Origin: CAYWXK01 sp964462515
Lineage (GTDB): Bacteria > Planctomycetota > Phycisphaerae > Sedimentisphaerales > Anaerobacaceae
DNA: 64,000 nt
Direction: 5' to 3'
Assembly: GCA_964462515.1 (NCBI GenBank)
Contig: CAYWXK010000002.1
Span: 124,001-188,000 of the forward strand
The number at the start of each line of letters is the position of its first letter. The stretch's first letter is position 1. Positions 1 through 8,449 of the stretch are shown here, one piece after another. Position numbers and translations under genes: made by a program. A model generated the notes under the pieces. That model did not search any database and was not told the DNA's origin. It saw nothing but the letters and a program-made list of their open reading frames with translations.

Positions 1-1
1 T

Positions 2-331
2 TCGTTTGAGGCTCTGGAGGCGGCTGCCAACGAACCGTGGGTCGATTCAATACATGTTCGTATCAATGCATACGGCGAAAAAATGGATGCGCCTGTTGAA
101 AAGGTTGCCCCTGTGCTTAAGAATATGCACGATGCAGGCAAGGGTGTGATAGGAATGAAGCTGATAGGCGAGGGTAGTTTCCGAAATAGCGATGAAAAAC
201 GAGACGGCTCCATCCGATACGTGCTCGGATTAGGCTGCGTCAATGCAATGGTCGTGGGCTTCGAAAAACTCGAAGAAATTGACGACTTTGCAGCTCGCGT
301 CCGCAAAGTGCCTGTTGAAGTCAAAACATAA
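2..331 (+). CDS. C-terminal fragment of an aldo/keto reductase-type oxidoreductase (partial)
   Basis: The reading frame is open from the left edge and stops at 329-331, so only the last ~109 residues are present. The sequence (WVDSIHVRINAYG, then GVIGMKLIGEGSFR, then VLGLGCVNAMVVGFE) resembles the C-terminal strands and helices of aldo/keto reductase-type TIM barrels common in Planctomycetota. The 'GIGMK-GEG' and 'G-VDA-VVGFE'-like stretches are the basis for this. Catalytic residues of the family lie upstream, outside the window. The substrate cannot be inferred. An ATG at 83 is internal and not a plausible start. Confidence 0.6.
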   Translation, partial: SFEALEAAANEPWVDSIHVRINAYGEKMDAPVEKVAPVLKNMHDAGKGVIGMKLIGEGSFRNSDEKRDGSIRYVLGLGCVNAMVVGFEKLEEIDDFAARVRKVPVEVKT

Positions 332-642
332 TTTAGTTATACACCAAAATTATCAAACCGAAACATAGAGAGCTTAAGAAATTTTCTATTTTATTGCTCA
401 TTTTCGGCCGCCCTTTAGCAAGTCCGAAAACACAGATAAACTGTCCCCTGACAATTGATGGACGTTTTGTCTGAATCTATAACTAAGTAAGCTCCGCTTG
501 CCCCAAAACCAAAAACTATCTGGTTATAGGGCTACACAATAAACGGCCCGCGAACCCCCTTTACCCCTAAAGCATCACTGCAATTTCGCCGAACCTAAAT
601 GAATGAGAGAACTGTTGCCGACCTCGGTGGAGTATAAAACAA
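332..642. other. Intergenic stretch without a recognisable gene
   Basis: About 310 bases separate the oxidoreductase from the next rightward gene. The stretch is AT-rich with short oligopurine runs. I see no ORF with a ribosome binding site, no clear terminator hairpin with a T tract, and no known RNA motif. It presumably carries the promoter of the gene at 643. Confidence 0.4.
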
Positions 643-1278
643 ATGCTTATAGAAGATAAAAATCGACGCACAAGACTGCGTCTTCTCATAAAAAAACTGA
701 ACAAAGAACGCAAACAACAAGCAAAGAAAATAGACATACTTTGCAACGACTTTATTACTGCGCAGAAAAATTTTATCAAAAAACTCAATAACATTACATT
801 CGCAACCAATTTCTACGAATCCATCCTCGGAACAACCGATTTAGCTGCCCTTTTACAGGCTGCTGTAAGGCTCATCCGCGATGAGATTGCCGATGTGAAC
901 GTTACCTTCTTCCTGCGGCAAGAAGAAAACTTCCAGCTGCATATATTTGAAAGCGAACAATCTACCACCCTTGAAAATCAGCATCTTGAAAACTATTTTA
1001 CGGCCGAGCTAATTGATAATATCTGCAACTCCAACAAAATCTGCACCCTCGATGATATGTTTGCAATGGGTTTTGAGGGCAACCTCACCGGACTAAACAA
1101 AATCTCAGCAGTAACAATCCCATTGGGCCTGGCCGGCTCCTCACTCGGCTTTATGCTGATTTACCGCTCATCAGAAAACAAACTAACTGCAGAAGAGCTA
1201 AATAACATAACCGCCGTAACGTGCGGGCTTTCACAGGCAATACAATCCTGCCAGGCACTTCTAAACTCCACAGATTAA
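643..1278 (+). CDS. Coiled-coil protein with a GAF-like domain
   Basis: This is a 211-residue soluble protein with no signal peptide. Residues ~1-55 are very basic and helical (RRTRLRLLIKKLNKERKQQ) and predicted to form a coiled coil. Residues ~60-205 resemble a small GAF sensor domain: 'ILGTTDLAALLQAAVRLIRDEI' followed by alternating strands, ending 'LTAEELNNITAVTCGLSQAI', which is the usual last helix of a GAF fold. No output domain is attached, so if it is a GAF protein it would be a stand-alone sensor or adaptor. The next gene at 1458 is co-directional but 180 bases away. The GAF call rests on pattern only. Confidence 0.55.
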   Translation: MLIEDKNRRTRLRLLIKKLNKERKQQAKKIDILCNDFITAQKNFIKKLNNITFATNFYESILGTTDLAALLQAAVRLIRDEIADVNVTFFLRQEENFQLHIFESEQSTTLENQHLENYFTAELIDNICNSNKICTLDDMFAMGFEGNLTGLNKISAVTIPLGLAGSSLGFMLIYRSSENKLTAEELNNITAVTCGLSQAIQSCQALLNSTD

Positions 1279-1457
1279 AAATTCGCCGCAAAACCGATAT
1301 CCTCCTGAATCCTGAAGCCAAAACAAATCTCTGTTTTGCAGAAATAACTTGCACTTGTGTAAAGAAAACTCTTTAATATGACTGACTTGCAGCGAATATA
1401 TTGGCTCTCTCGACTTTTTTAGAACAGGCCGAGGTCAGGTGAAAACCTGAATCGAAA

Positions 1458-2252
1458 ATGGCTTCGTTATTGGAAAACCTTAAAATGAAGTTAAAGGACT
1501 TGTGGAAGGCCGCAAATAGCTGGCTACAGGCCCACAAATTACTCAAGGCGCCGGATCCTCAGCTCCAGATAGACAACCAGGGCCTCATCAGCCAGGAAGC
1601 GGATGTAACAGGGTCGGCTGCTGCCCAAGAGCTTAGCGAGACTGACAAGGTTTTGGTAAAACCGGTCAAGCCGGCCGATAAGCAGGAGTCGCTCGATAAG
1701 TTCCAGGAGGGCTTCGACAAACTTATCGAGCAACTGCAAGGTATCAATGAGCATTTGAATCAGCAAATTACCCAGCACCAGAAATTGATGGGCCGAATCG
1801 AACAACTACCGCAACTGCTCGAAAGCTTCCCCGCTGTTGTAGAAAGCCAGAAGCAAATAGTAGAAGAGCTGCTCGAACAATTAAGGTCAACCGCTACAAA
1901 ACAGCAGCAGTTCGTGGACACCGTTGAGAAGATTCCTGACCAGATTTCCAGGCAATCCGATACTTTGGTTGATATTGACCATCAGCTCGCAGCGGCAGCC
2001 GAAGCCGATGTGCAAATGGCTGATAGCTTTAATAAGTTCACTGAAACACTGGACAAGCTAAACGAAAGTACTGTCAGCCAGACTGACGGCATCGCGCAGA
2101 TGAGTAAGACCTTTGCCACCAGCGATAGATACTTAAAATACATCATCTCCAAACAGAACAGGCGATTTGTCTGGGTTTTTATTGCCGCTGTGGGCGTGTG
2201 CGTGGCCGTCATTTTGATTTTCGCCGGCATCATCATTTACCTGACGCGTTAA
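1458..2252 (+). CDS. Coiled-coil protein with a C-terminal transmembrane anchor
   Basis: The protein has 264 residues and no family I recognise. Residues ~75-215 are rich in Q, E, L and K with heptad spacing (FDKLIEQLQGINEHLNQQ, QKQIVEELLEQL), which predicts a long coiled coil. Residues ~240-262 form one hydrophobic segment (FIAAVGVCVAVILIFAGIIIY) followed by a short basic end. That is a tail-anchored topology with the coiled coil in the cytoplasm. No signal peptide is seen. It could be a scaffold or a methyl-accepting-like relic, but no signalling motif is visible. Confidence 0.6.
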   Translation: MASLLENLKMKLKDLWKAANSWLQAHKLLKAPDPQLQIDNQGLISQEADVTGSAAAQELSETDKVLVKPVKPADKQESLDKFQEGFDKLIEQLQGINEHLNQQITQHQKLMGRIEQLPQLLESFPAVVESQKQIVEELLEQLRSTATKQQQFVDTVEKIPDQISRQSDTLVDIDHQLAAAAEADVQMADSFNKFTETLDKLNESTVSQTDGIAQMSKTFATSDRYLKYIISKQNRRFVWVFIAAVGVCVAVILIFAGIIIYLTR

Positions 2253-2279
2253 CGCACGCCCGATATGCCGTTTTGGTGG

Positions 2280-2380
2280 TTTGTCATTTCGACCGAAGCG
2301 TCCCTAATGGACGCGAAGTGGAGAAATCTATTCAATAAACAGATTTCTCGACTTACCTCTGGCTCACTCGAAATGACAAA
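2280..2380. repeat. Nested inverted repeat (dispersed intergenic palindrome)
   Basis: Outer arms TTTGTCATTTCG (2280-2291) and CGAAATGACAAA (2369-2380) are perfect reverse complements. Inner arms GAGAAATCT (2321-2329) and AGATTTCTC (2341-2349) also pair. The element sits between the tail-anchored protein gene and a convergent gene. It can fold into one long hairpin. Text of this type (CATTTCGACCGAAGC...GGAGAAATCT) is, from memory, a widespread non-coding dispersed repeat in several phyla. Confidence 0.75.
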
Positions 2381-2424
2381 AAGAAACGTTTTCAACAAAG
2401 TAAGGCTCTATCAGATTTCACCTA

Positions 2425-3741
2425 TTAAGGTTGTCGAGGTGGTGAAGTAGGCCTATATACGCAAGCCGGCTCGGCGGGGTCTATGTTGCAATCAATTAGC
2501 CAGTTCGCCGCCATTAGTGCAAAGTCGTAAAAGTCAAATTTGCAATCGTTGTTCACATCACCCAAAAGCACATAATGGCAAACCTCGGAAGATAGTTTTA
2601 TCAGATATACATCGCTCCCACCTGCGCCAAAGGATTCTGTAGAACCTGCGATTATGAATCCCTCGTCAGATGTTTGCTGAATCGACATGCCACAGTCATA
2701 ATGGTTTCCGCCTAAGGTTTTTTGCCATAGAAGGTTTCCGTTTGGGTCTGTCTTTATAACATAAACTTCGGCTTCTCCTGCGCCAAAGGACCTAGTGCGG
2801 CCTGCGATTATGTAACCGCCGTCAGATGTCTGCTGAACCGAATCGCCTCCGTCCCCATCGCTTTCGCCGAATGTCTTTTGCCAGTGCGAGTTTCCATTTG
2901 GGTCGGTCTTTATAAGATATACATCTCCATTGAGGTCCCCAAAGGAATATGTCGTGCCTGCGATTATGAATCCGCCGTCAGATGTCTGCTGAACCGAATT
3001 GCCAAAGTCCAAATCGCTTCCTCCGAAGGTTTTTTGCCACTCTTGATTTCCGTTTGGGTCTGTCTTTATAAGATACGCATCAATCTTCCCTGCGCCAAAG
3101 GAAGAGGTATAGCCAGCGATTATATATCCGCCGTCAGAGGTCTGCTGGACCGAATAGCCCACGTCCCCACCGAAGGTCTTTTGCCATTCTTGATTTCCAT
3201 TCGGGTCAGTCTTTATAAGATATACATCGCCCCCTGCGCCAAAAGAATCGGTATATCCTGCGATTATATATCCGCCATCAGTGGTCTGCTGAATCGAACA
3301 GCCCACGTCTAATTTGCTTCCGCCAAATGTCTTTTGCCAGACGCTATTTCCGTATGGATCAGTCTTTATCAGATATACATCCCATCCTCCTGCGCCAAAA
3401 GAATTAGTCTGACCTGCGATTATGTATCCGCCATCTGTTGTCTGCCTAACAGAATAGCCATCATCATCACCACTTCCGCCGAAGGTTTTTTGCCAGATGA
3501 TGTTCCCTGAGGAGTCGGTTTTGATAAGATAGACATCCCCATCTACTGCACCGAAGGACACGGTCCCGCCTGCGATTATGAATCCGCCGTCAGATGTCTG
3601 CTGAACCGACTGACCCCAGTCATTATAGCTTCCGCCGAAGGTCTTTTCCCACTGGATGGCCGGCTCATAAGCCGATGCAATCCCCGGAGCGTCAAATATA
3701 GCCAGTGAAACCATTATCAATAAATGCTTAAACGTTTTCAT
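2425..3741 (-). CDS. Secreted repeat protein (seven ~52-residue propeller-type repeats) with dockerin-like tail
   Basis: The protein has 438 residues. It starts with a signal peptide (MKTFKHLLIMVSLAIFDAPGIASA) and the start is supported by GGAG a few bases upstream. Seven copies of a ~52-residue unit follow, each carrying GGS-D-G-SVQQTSDGGYIIAG, then SFGAG-DVYLIKTD, then GN-WQKTF. This is the pattern of delta-60/beta-propeller-type repeats, and seven units would fit one propeller. The fourth copy is shorter by a few residues. The last ~45 residues (GDVNNDCKFDFYDFALMAANWL) are a dockerin-like calcium-binding repeat typical of exported planctomycetal proteins. Function is unknown. The repeats are highly similar at DNA level, which suggests recent internal duplication. 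Confidence 0.75.
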   Translation of the reverse strand: MKTFKHLLIMVSLAIFDAPGIASAYEPAIQWEKTFGGSYNDWGQSVQQTSDGGFIIAGGTVSFGAVDGDVYLIKTDSSGNIIWQKTFGGSGDDDGYSVRQTTDGGYIIAGQTNSFGAGGWDVYLIKTDPYGNSVWQKTFGGSKLDVGCSIQQTTDGGYIIAGYTDSFGAGGDVYLIKTDPNGNQEWQKTFGGDVGYSVQQTSDGGYIIAGYTSSFGAGKIDAYLIKTDPNGNQEWQKTFGGSDLDFGNSVQQTSDGGFIIAGTTYSFGDLNGDVYLIKTDPNGNSHWQKTFGESDGDGGDSVQQTSDGGYIIAGRTRSFGAGEAEVYVIKTDPNGNLLWQKTLGGNHYDCGMSIQQTSDEGFIIAGSTESFGAGGSDVYLIKLSSEVCHYVLLGDVNNDCKFDFYDFALMAANWLIDCNIDPAEPACVYRPTSPPRQP

Positions 3742-4200
3742 TATTTTTTCTCCTCAATCAAACTGGCCATTTAGTAAGATTGCCACCCCCGCCGTTTTGC
3801 TTCGCAAAAGCGAGGCAGCGGGCTTCGCAATGACGAATCCTCAAACTGTTCAATATTATACCATTTCCCCGGCCAAAATGAAATCAGCAAAGCAGGATTC
3901 ATTGGGACAAACAAGATGAGGTGTTTTTATAAAAACCATAAAAACTTCTACAGCGCAACTAACTGAGTTCTATATGAGTGTAACTTATTTCTTTGTAAGG
4001 ACTTAAACTCTAAATCCTAATATCTAAACTCTAAACAAATTCAAATATCTAAACTCAAAATTAAAAACAGCGACCTACAGCAACTGGCATTGACCGTTTT
4101 AGTCATTTGGATTTATGGCGTCAGCCATCCCTACGGGAGAAATTTGGATTTATTTAGAATTTAGTGTTTTTTCATTTGACAACTGCTGCAAGGGTTGGTA
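3742..4200. other. Intergenic region with degenerate repeat text
   Basis: This stretch lies between a leftward secreted-protein gene and the rightward riboswitch leader. It holds a GC-rich imperfect hairpin near 3783-3830 (GCTTCGCAAAAGCGA core) and, around 4003-4160, low-complexity text of the form CTAAACTCTAAACAAATTC with a loosely complementary right half. This resembles degenerate dispersed elements rather than genes. No credible ORF is visible. Confidence 0.45.
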
Positions 4201-4234
4201 ACATATTTAAAGATTGCTCTTTGAAAAGGAAATA

Positions 4235-4475
4235 GTCCGACCACAGGTCCTGAAGCTTTATGCTTCAGGATAGTCAAACGGGAACGCGGTTAAAATCCGC
4301 GACGGTCGCGCCGCTGTGAGCGCCTGCTCCAACCCCCCATGCTTTCTTACGAAAGCAAGAATGGGGGATGGAAGTCCGAGGGACATTTGTCCACTATCTG
4401 CCAAGTGTGGATGGGAAGGAGTCTCAAGGTAAGACGCAAGTCAGAAAACCTGCCTGTAGTTGGCTGCACACATAC
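4235..4475 (+). promoter_or_regulatory. Cobalamin (adenosylcobalamin-type) riboswitch
   Basis: The conserved core is readable: CGGGAACGCGGTTAAAATCC at 4279-4298, then GACGGTCGCGCCGCTGTGAG at 4301-4320, matching the family's GGGAA, GGTGAAAATCC and GCCACTGTGA blocks. The distal block GTCAGAAAACCTGCCTG at 4440-4456 corresponds to the conserved CCAGGAGACCTGCC end. A side hairpin CCTGAAGC/GCTTCAGG (4249-4269) precedes the core. A second strong hairpin (CCCCCAT/ATGGGGG, arms near 4334 and 4361) fills the variable arm. A terminator lies ~120 bases downstream. The switch would repress the following secreted-protein operon when B12 is abundant. Exact outer boundaries are approximate. Confidence 0.85.
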
Positions 4476-4597
4476 GTAGGCTGCCATTTTGTGATGAGTC
4501 GCAAAAGGGGGCCTTAGTGTTCTCGCGAGCTGGAACGCAAGTGTGGCTCAGCAAAATAACGCTGAGTTATTATAGTTAGATTAAGCTAAATGTAACC

Positions 4598-4634
4598 AAA
4601 CCGCTGTTCCTCTCGCAGAAACAGCGGTTTTTTT
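4598..4634 (+). terminator. Intrinsic terminator in the riboswitch leader
   Basis: Arms AAACCGCTGTT (4598-4608) and AACAGCGGTTT (4620-4630) are perfectly complementary and are followed directly by a T run. It lies between the cobalamin riboswitch and the first gene at 4769, so it is the natural expression platform. A second complementary pair, CTCAGC...GCTGAG (4547-4566), just upstream may be part of the switching structure. Confidence 0.8.
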
Positions 4635-4768
4635 ATTTATTAGCCTCGCGGCAATAGCAGATTGAGCGAAAGGAGGCAGACAAAAACCAACGCAACCAAA
4701 CTTAAACGTTAAAAAGTAACGTGAACGAATTTTGAAAAACAAAAACTATTTCTGGAGGAGAAAGAATT

Positions 4769-5551
4769 ATGGCTTCGAGAAGAGTGATTAAAGTTAAAAA
4801 CTTAGTATGTTTAACTATTGTCCTTGCAGCGGCAAGTATTGCGAATGCTTACATAGCGACCTTTGAGGATTTGAGTCTGGCGCCTGAGTCTTTCTGGAAT
4901 GGTTCCGACCAGTCCGACGGTTTTACGAGCGGCAGCGCATACTTTAAAAACAATTATAATCCACAGTGGGACTCCTGGGATGGATTTGCTTACTCGAACA
5001 TCACTGATACCACAGCAACCGGCTGGCTAGCGCAATACAACGCTATCACCGGAACAGGCCAGGATAACTCTGCCAACTATGCCATCGCTTATATTGGCTG
5101 GGCCCAGCCGCCTACCATTACACTCAACACTCCCGGTGTTGTTGATGGTCTGTATGTAACAAATAACAATTACGCTTATTACTCGATGCTCAATGGCGAC
5201 CCATTTGCCAAGAAATTTGGCGGTGAGAGCGGCAGCGACGAAGATTGGTTCCTGCTGACTATCACAGGCAAAAATATCAATGGCGATGTTACCGGCTCAA
5301 TTGATTTCTACTTAGCTAATTACCGGTTCGCCGATAACGGCCAGGATTATATCGTCAACACCTGGGAATATGTCGATTTGACTCCGCTGGGTAATGTAAA
5401 ATTTTTGGAATTCTCTTTGCTCTCAAGTGACACTGGTCCGTGGGGTATGAATACTCCCGCTTATTTTGCGCTTGATACTATCGTGCCAGAGCCGGCTACA
5501 ATAACCTTGCTGGGTCTTGGCGTCCTGCTTTTGACACGAAGAAAAAAGTAG
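4769..5551 (+). CDS. Secreted DUF4465-family protein with PEP-CTERM sorting tail
   Basis: The protein has 260 residues and its ATG is preceded by GGAGGAGA. An N-terminal signal segment is present (residues ~8-27, ending IANAYIA). The body matches DUF4465 closely: LYVTNNNYAYYSMLNGDPFAKKFGG, then DEDWFLLTITGKN, then SIDFYLANYRFAD, then WEYVDLTPLG and GMNTPAYFALD. The last 25 residues (VPEPATITLLGLG...TRRKK) are a PEP-CTERM sorting signal: PEP motif, hydrophobic helix, basic end. It is therefore exported and anchored or processed at the cell surface. It is the first gene after a cobalamin riboswitch. DUF4465 proteins are known to me from B12-regulated surface loci of Bacteroidota, so a role in cobalamin capture is the best inference. 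Direct ligand binding is not shown by sequence. Confidence 0.8.
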   Translation: MASRRVIKVKNLVCLTIVLAAASIANAYIATFEDLSLAPESFWNGSDQSDGFTSGSAYFKNNYNPQWDSWDGFAYSNITDTTATGWLAQYNAITGTGQDNSANYAIAYIGWAQPPTITLNTPGVVDGLYVTNNNYAYYSMLNGDPFAKKFGGESGSDEDWFLLTITGKNINGDVTGSIDFYLANYRFADNGQDYIVNTWEYVDLTPLGNVKFLEFSLLSSDTGPWGMNTPAYFALDTIVPEPATITLLGLGVLLLTRRKK

Positions 5552-5566
5552 TAACCGGAATTTATC

Positions 5567-6661
5567 GTGGTAAAACAATTTGCCATAGCTCTGATTGCGT
5601 TGCTCGCCTGGACAGGTGTGGTCAGCGGCGGTCCTTACACAGAAGCCGGGATAAATGGCTACGTAAATCCTAAAAACAGTTGGCGGCACGCCAATCCGTT
5701 AAAAAACCCCAATGCGATAATAAACCCGATATTTCGAGCCTGGGCAACATCTGTAGATAGCTATAGACCGGCCCCCGGCATGGATGCCCAGTGGGCCGAC
5801 CCGAATAAGGCTTTAGGGCCAGCTACAGGAAGAAACTACGACATTGTCAGCCTCGGAGATTTAGACCGTTACCAGCTTGATAGCAACCAGCCGCCCGGTC
5901 AGATAACTCTGTCATTCAGCCAGACGATTCGCGATGCTGATGGTTACGATTTTGCTGTCTTTGAAAACGGCGTTATCTCCTGCCATACCACGCCGGGCGG
6001 CTCAATCAGCGGGCAGATGTTTGCCGAGTTAGGTTATGTAGAAGTATCCTCCAACGGCAGGGACTTTGTCAGATTCCCTTCCGTATCGCTGACAGCAGAC
6101 TCCGTAGGCCCATACGGGACAATCGAGATTAGTAATGTCTATAATCTTGCCGGAAAGCACCCCAATGCCGAGGGCCTGTGCATCGGCACGCCGTTTGATT
6201 TGCAGGATATCGCCAATGACTCAAACGTCAGCTCAGGTCTTGTGGACGTCAACAATATAAAGTATGTGCGGATAGTAGATATCCCCGGCAGCGGAGATTT
6301 TAACGATGAGGCAATGGCGCTCATTGACCCCAATACCTGGCCTGTTTGGAACTATTACTTAAACAACCATCCGATTTATGACGCTTGGGTAACGTGGGGT
6401 TCCGGCGGACTGGATTTGGAGGCAGTCGGTGTTCTTTATAAGCAAAAATACTCGGCTGATATTAACTTAGATGGCGCCGTTGATATGTTTGATTTTGCAT
6501 TGTTTGCCTCGGCGTGGCAAAGCCACTTCGGCCAGGCAAACTGGGTAGATAGATGCGACCTTGCAGAACCCAAAGACTTAACCATTAACGTCTTCGATTT
6601 CGCTGTTTTTGCCATTCAATGGCTCGAGGTTGAGCAATGGCGGATGGAAAGTAGAAAATAA
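5567..6661 (+). CDS. Secreted surface protein with dockerin-like tail, second gene of the B12-switch operon
   Basis: The protein has 364 residues and uses a GTG start 15 bases after the DUF4465 gene. It has a signal peptide (AIALIALLAWTGVVSGG). The central region carries the conserved blocks NYDIVSLGDLDRYQL, GYDFAVFENGVIS, FAELGYVEVSSNGRDFVRFPS, NLAGKHPNAEG, GTPFDLQDI, YVRIVDIPGSG and GGLDLEAVGVL. These blocks define a family usually annotated only as 'cell surface protein', often found beside DUF4465 genes. The C terminus holds two dockerin-like calcium motifs (SADINLDGAVDMFDFALF and INVFDFAVF). Being co-transcribed behind a cobalamin riboswitch suggests a partner in corrinoid binding at the surface. 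The biochemical activity is unknown. Confidence 0.75.
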   Translation: MVKQFAIALIALLAWTGVVSGGPYTEAGINGYVNPKNSWRHANPLKNPNAIINPIFRAWATSVDSYRPAPGMDAQWADPNKALGPATGRNYDIVSLGDLDRYQLDSNQPPGQITLSFSQTIRDADGYDFAVFENGVISCHTTPGGSISGQMFAELGYVEVSSNGRDFVRFPSVSLTADSVGPYGTIEISNVYNLAGKHPNAEGLCIGTPFDLQDIANDSNVSSGLVDVNNIKYVRIVDIPGSGDFNDEAMALIDPNTWPVWNYYLNNHPIYDAWVTWGSGGLDLEAVGVLYKQKYSADINLDGAVDMFDFALFASAWQSHFGQANWVDRCDLAEPKDLTINVFDFAVFAIQWLEVEQWRMESRK

Positions 6662-6688
6662 AAATTGGGTTAGTTTTCTAATTCGCTT

Positions 6689-7507
6689 ATGCACGTTCAA
6701 AGAATAAAAGCATTTACCCTGATTGAGCTGCTGGTGGTAGTCTCAATTGTTTCATTGCTAATGGCTATACTGATGCCAGCATTGGCTTCGGTGAGATTGC
6801 AGGCGAGGGGCCTGGTCTGTAAATCTAATCTTCGCCAGCTTTTGATAGCCAATACCGGCTACGCCACGGAAAACGATGGGTTTTATGTCCCCGCTGCGAG
6901 CGATATGTGGGATAGCGCGGGACTAAATCGCTGGCACGGCGTAAGAGATAATCTCAATCAGCCCTTCGACCCGCTAAGAGGACCATTGGAGAAGTATTTA
7001 GCAGATGGGCAAGTCAAAGAATGTCCCAGCAAGGTGCAGTTTATAAAAGGACAAGATTGGGATACGAACTTCGAGCAGGGCTGCGGCGGCTACGGATACA
7101 ATATGACTTATATTGGCAGCCGCATCTGGCAGAACGGCATTAACAGTATCGAAGCGTGGAAAGATGCCTACAGTCAAACTACTCGGACGACGGAGATTGC
7201 CAGGCCGGGCGAGACGCTGATGTTTGCAGATACGGCGATGTCCAATGACGGGCAGTCCTTCATTGAATACTCTTTTGCCGAACCGCCTTTTACCGTTTGC
7301 AATGGCAAGCCCGTAACGAGTTTCTATATGTCACCATCCATCCACTTTCGCCACAAGAATTTTGCAAACGTTGGATGGGCTGACGGCCACATCAACCAGC
7401 GCGAAATAGCAAAGTTCGACAGCAAAAATGCCTACGGCGTCGATTCAGCCGATATGAAATTAGGCTGGTTCGAGCCGGTTGATAATACGCCATTTGATTT
7501 GGAATGA
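6689..7507 (+). CDS. Type II pseudopilin-like protein (H-X9-DG family)
   Basis: The protein has 272 residues. The N terminus is a prepilin peptidase site and hydrophobic stem: KAFTLIELLVVVSIVSLLMAIL, with F-T-L-I-E at the processing point. The C-terminal part has the planctomycetal H-X9-DG signature: HKNFANVGWADG near residue 225. Proteins of this class are very numerous in Planctomycetota and are thought to be pseudopilin-like surface proteins of uncertain role. It lies 27 bases after the second riboswitch-operon gene in the same direction, so it may be co-expressed with the presumed B12-capture proteins. Confidence 0.8.
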   Translation: MHVQRIKAFTLIELLVVVSIVSLLMAILMPALASVRLQARGLVCKSNLRQLLIANTGYATENDGFYVPAASDMWDSAGLNRWHGVRDNLNQPFDPLRGPLEKYLADGQVKECPSKVQFIKGQDWDTNFEQGCGGYGYNMTYIGSRIWQNGINSIEAWKDAYSQTTRTTEIARPGETLMFADTAMSNDGQSFIEYSFAEPPFTVCNGKPVTSFYMSPSIHFRHKNFANVGWADGHINQREIAKFDSKNAYGVDSADMKLGWFEPVDNTPFDLE

Positions 7508-7559
7508 AACAACGGTTGGACGGTTTGACGGAGGTGGAGGGCACTGTATAATTGCAGGG

Positions 7560-8315
7560 GTGGATACGAAAAATCTTAAACGAACTGCTGCCTTTGTGCT
7601 GCAGGGATTGAACCAGCTTTTCTGGCCCGCCGTCTGCATCAACTGCCACCAAAACATTTGCGAATCCGACAATAGTCTCTGCAAAAATTGCTGGGACGAG
7701 CTTCTAACCTGCACGGCAGGTGACTACTGCCCGCGCTGCGGGAAAGATGCCAGCAGATACGCTATATTGGAGGGTGCGTGTCCGGATTGCCTGGGCAAAG
7801 AATTTTATTTTGACCAGATAGCTCGAGCAGGCATTTATGCCCAGAGCTTACAAAATATGATACTGGCTTTCAAAAAGGGGCGAACGGAATTGGATTTAGT
7901 GCTCGGTTTTCTGGCAAACTCCGCTTTGCAGGCAAGCACGTTCTATAAAAATATAGACCTTTTTGTCCCAGTGCCGCTGCACTGGACGAGGAGACTTATT
8001 CGCGGCTACAATCAATCTATCATTATAGCAAAAAAATTAAAACATTCGACAGCAAAAATCTCTACCGACCTTGTCCGGATTCGCAGGACAAAATCGCAGC
8101 CGGCAATGGCAAGTCCTGCTGCGCGTGCCAGAAATGTCGCCGGGGCATTTGCAGTTCGATGGGGACACAATTTTACCGGCAGGAAAATCTGCCTGATAGA
8201 TGACATCAAGACAACTGGCGCAACGTTAAACGAGTGTGCAAAGATATTGAAAGGAGCCGGCGCTTCAAAGGTCTTCGCCTTAGTTTTAGCCGTCGCTGGG
8301 CAAAAGACCAGCTAA
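7560..8315 (+). CDS. comF: ComF-family phosphoribosyltransferase-like protein
   Basis: The frame is open from 7479, but the first 27 residues overlap the preceding gene and look non-native. A GTG at 7560, shortly after GGAGGTGGAGG (7530-7540), gives a normal ComF N terminus; nearby ATA or ATT codons are also possible starts. The protein (~251 residues) has the double zinc-ribbon (CINC...CKNC, CPRCG...CPDC) and a C-terminal PRTase domain with LFVPVPLHW, the GYNQS loop and the PRPP motif ICLIDDIKTTGAT. Homologues function in DNA uptake or in an unknown purine-linked reaction. A near-copy of its last ~16 codons occurs at 9598-9656. Confidence 0.85.
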   Translation: MDTKNLKRTAAFVLQGLNQLFWPAVCINCHQNICESDNSLCKNCWDELLTCTAGDYCPRCGKDASRYAILEGACPDCLGKEFYFDQIARAGIYAQSLQNMILAFKKGRTELDLVLGFLANSALQASTFYKNIDLFVPVPLHWTRRLIRGYNQSIIIAKKLKHSTAKISTDLVRIRRTKSQPAMASPAARARNVAGAFAVRWGHNFTGRKICLIDDIKTTGATLNECAKILKGAGASKVFALVLAVAGQKTS

Positions 8316-8373
8316 TTGTCAGAGGGGGATTCATATTCAGTCCGTGATGAAATTGATTTATCAGTTATGGATT

Positions 8374-8436
8374 TCCACACTGAGAAGCCAAAGTACCACC
8401 GAAGAAAGTAGTTGTAAGGGAGTGTTTCAGTGTGGA
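8374..8436. repeat. Ten-base perfect inverted repeat between convergent genes
   Basis: TCCACACTGA (8374-8383) and TCAGTGTGGA (8427-8436) are exact reverse complements 43 bases apart. They lie between comF and the convergent dcd-like gene, and could form a bidirectional stem in either transcript. There is no T tract. Confidence 0.5.
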
Positions 8437-8449
8437 TAGGAGAACTGTA

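Noticed and set aside
2878..3312. Plus-strand ORF of 144 residues inside the secreted repeat gene
   Set aside because: It is the mirror frame of the 52-residue repeats, so its own repeated look is a by-product.
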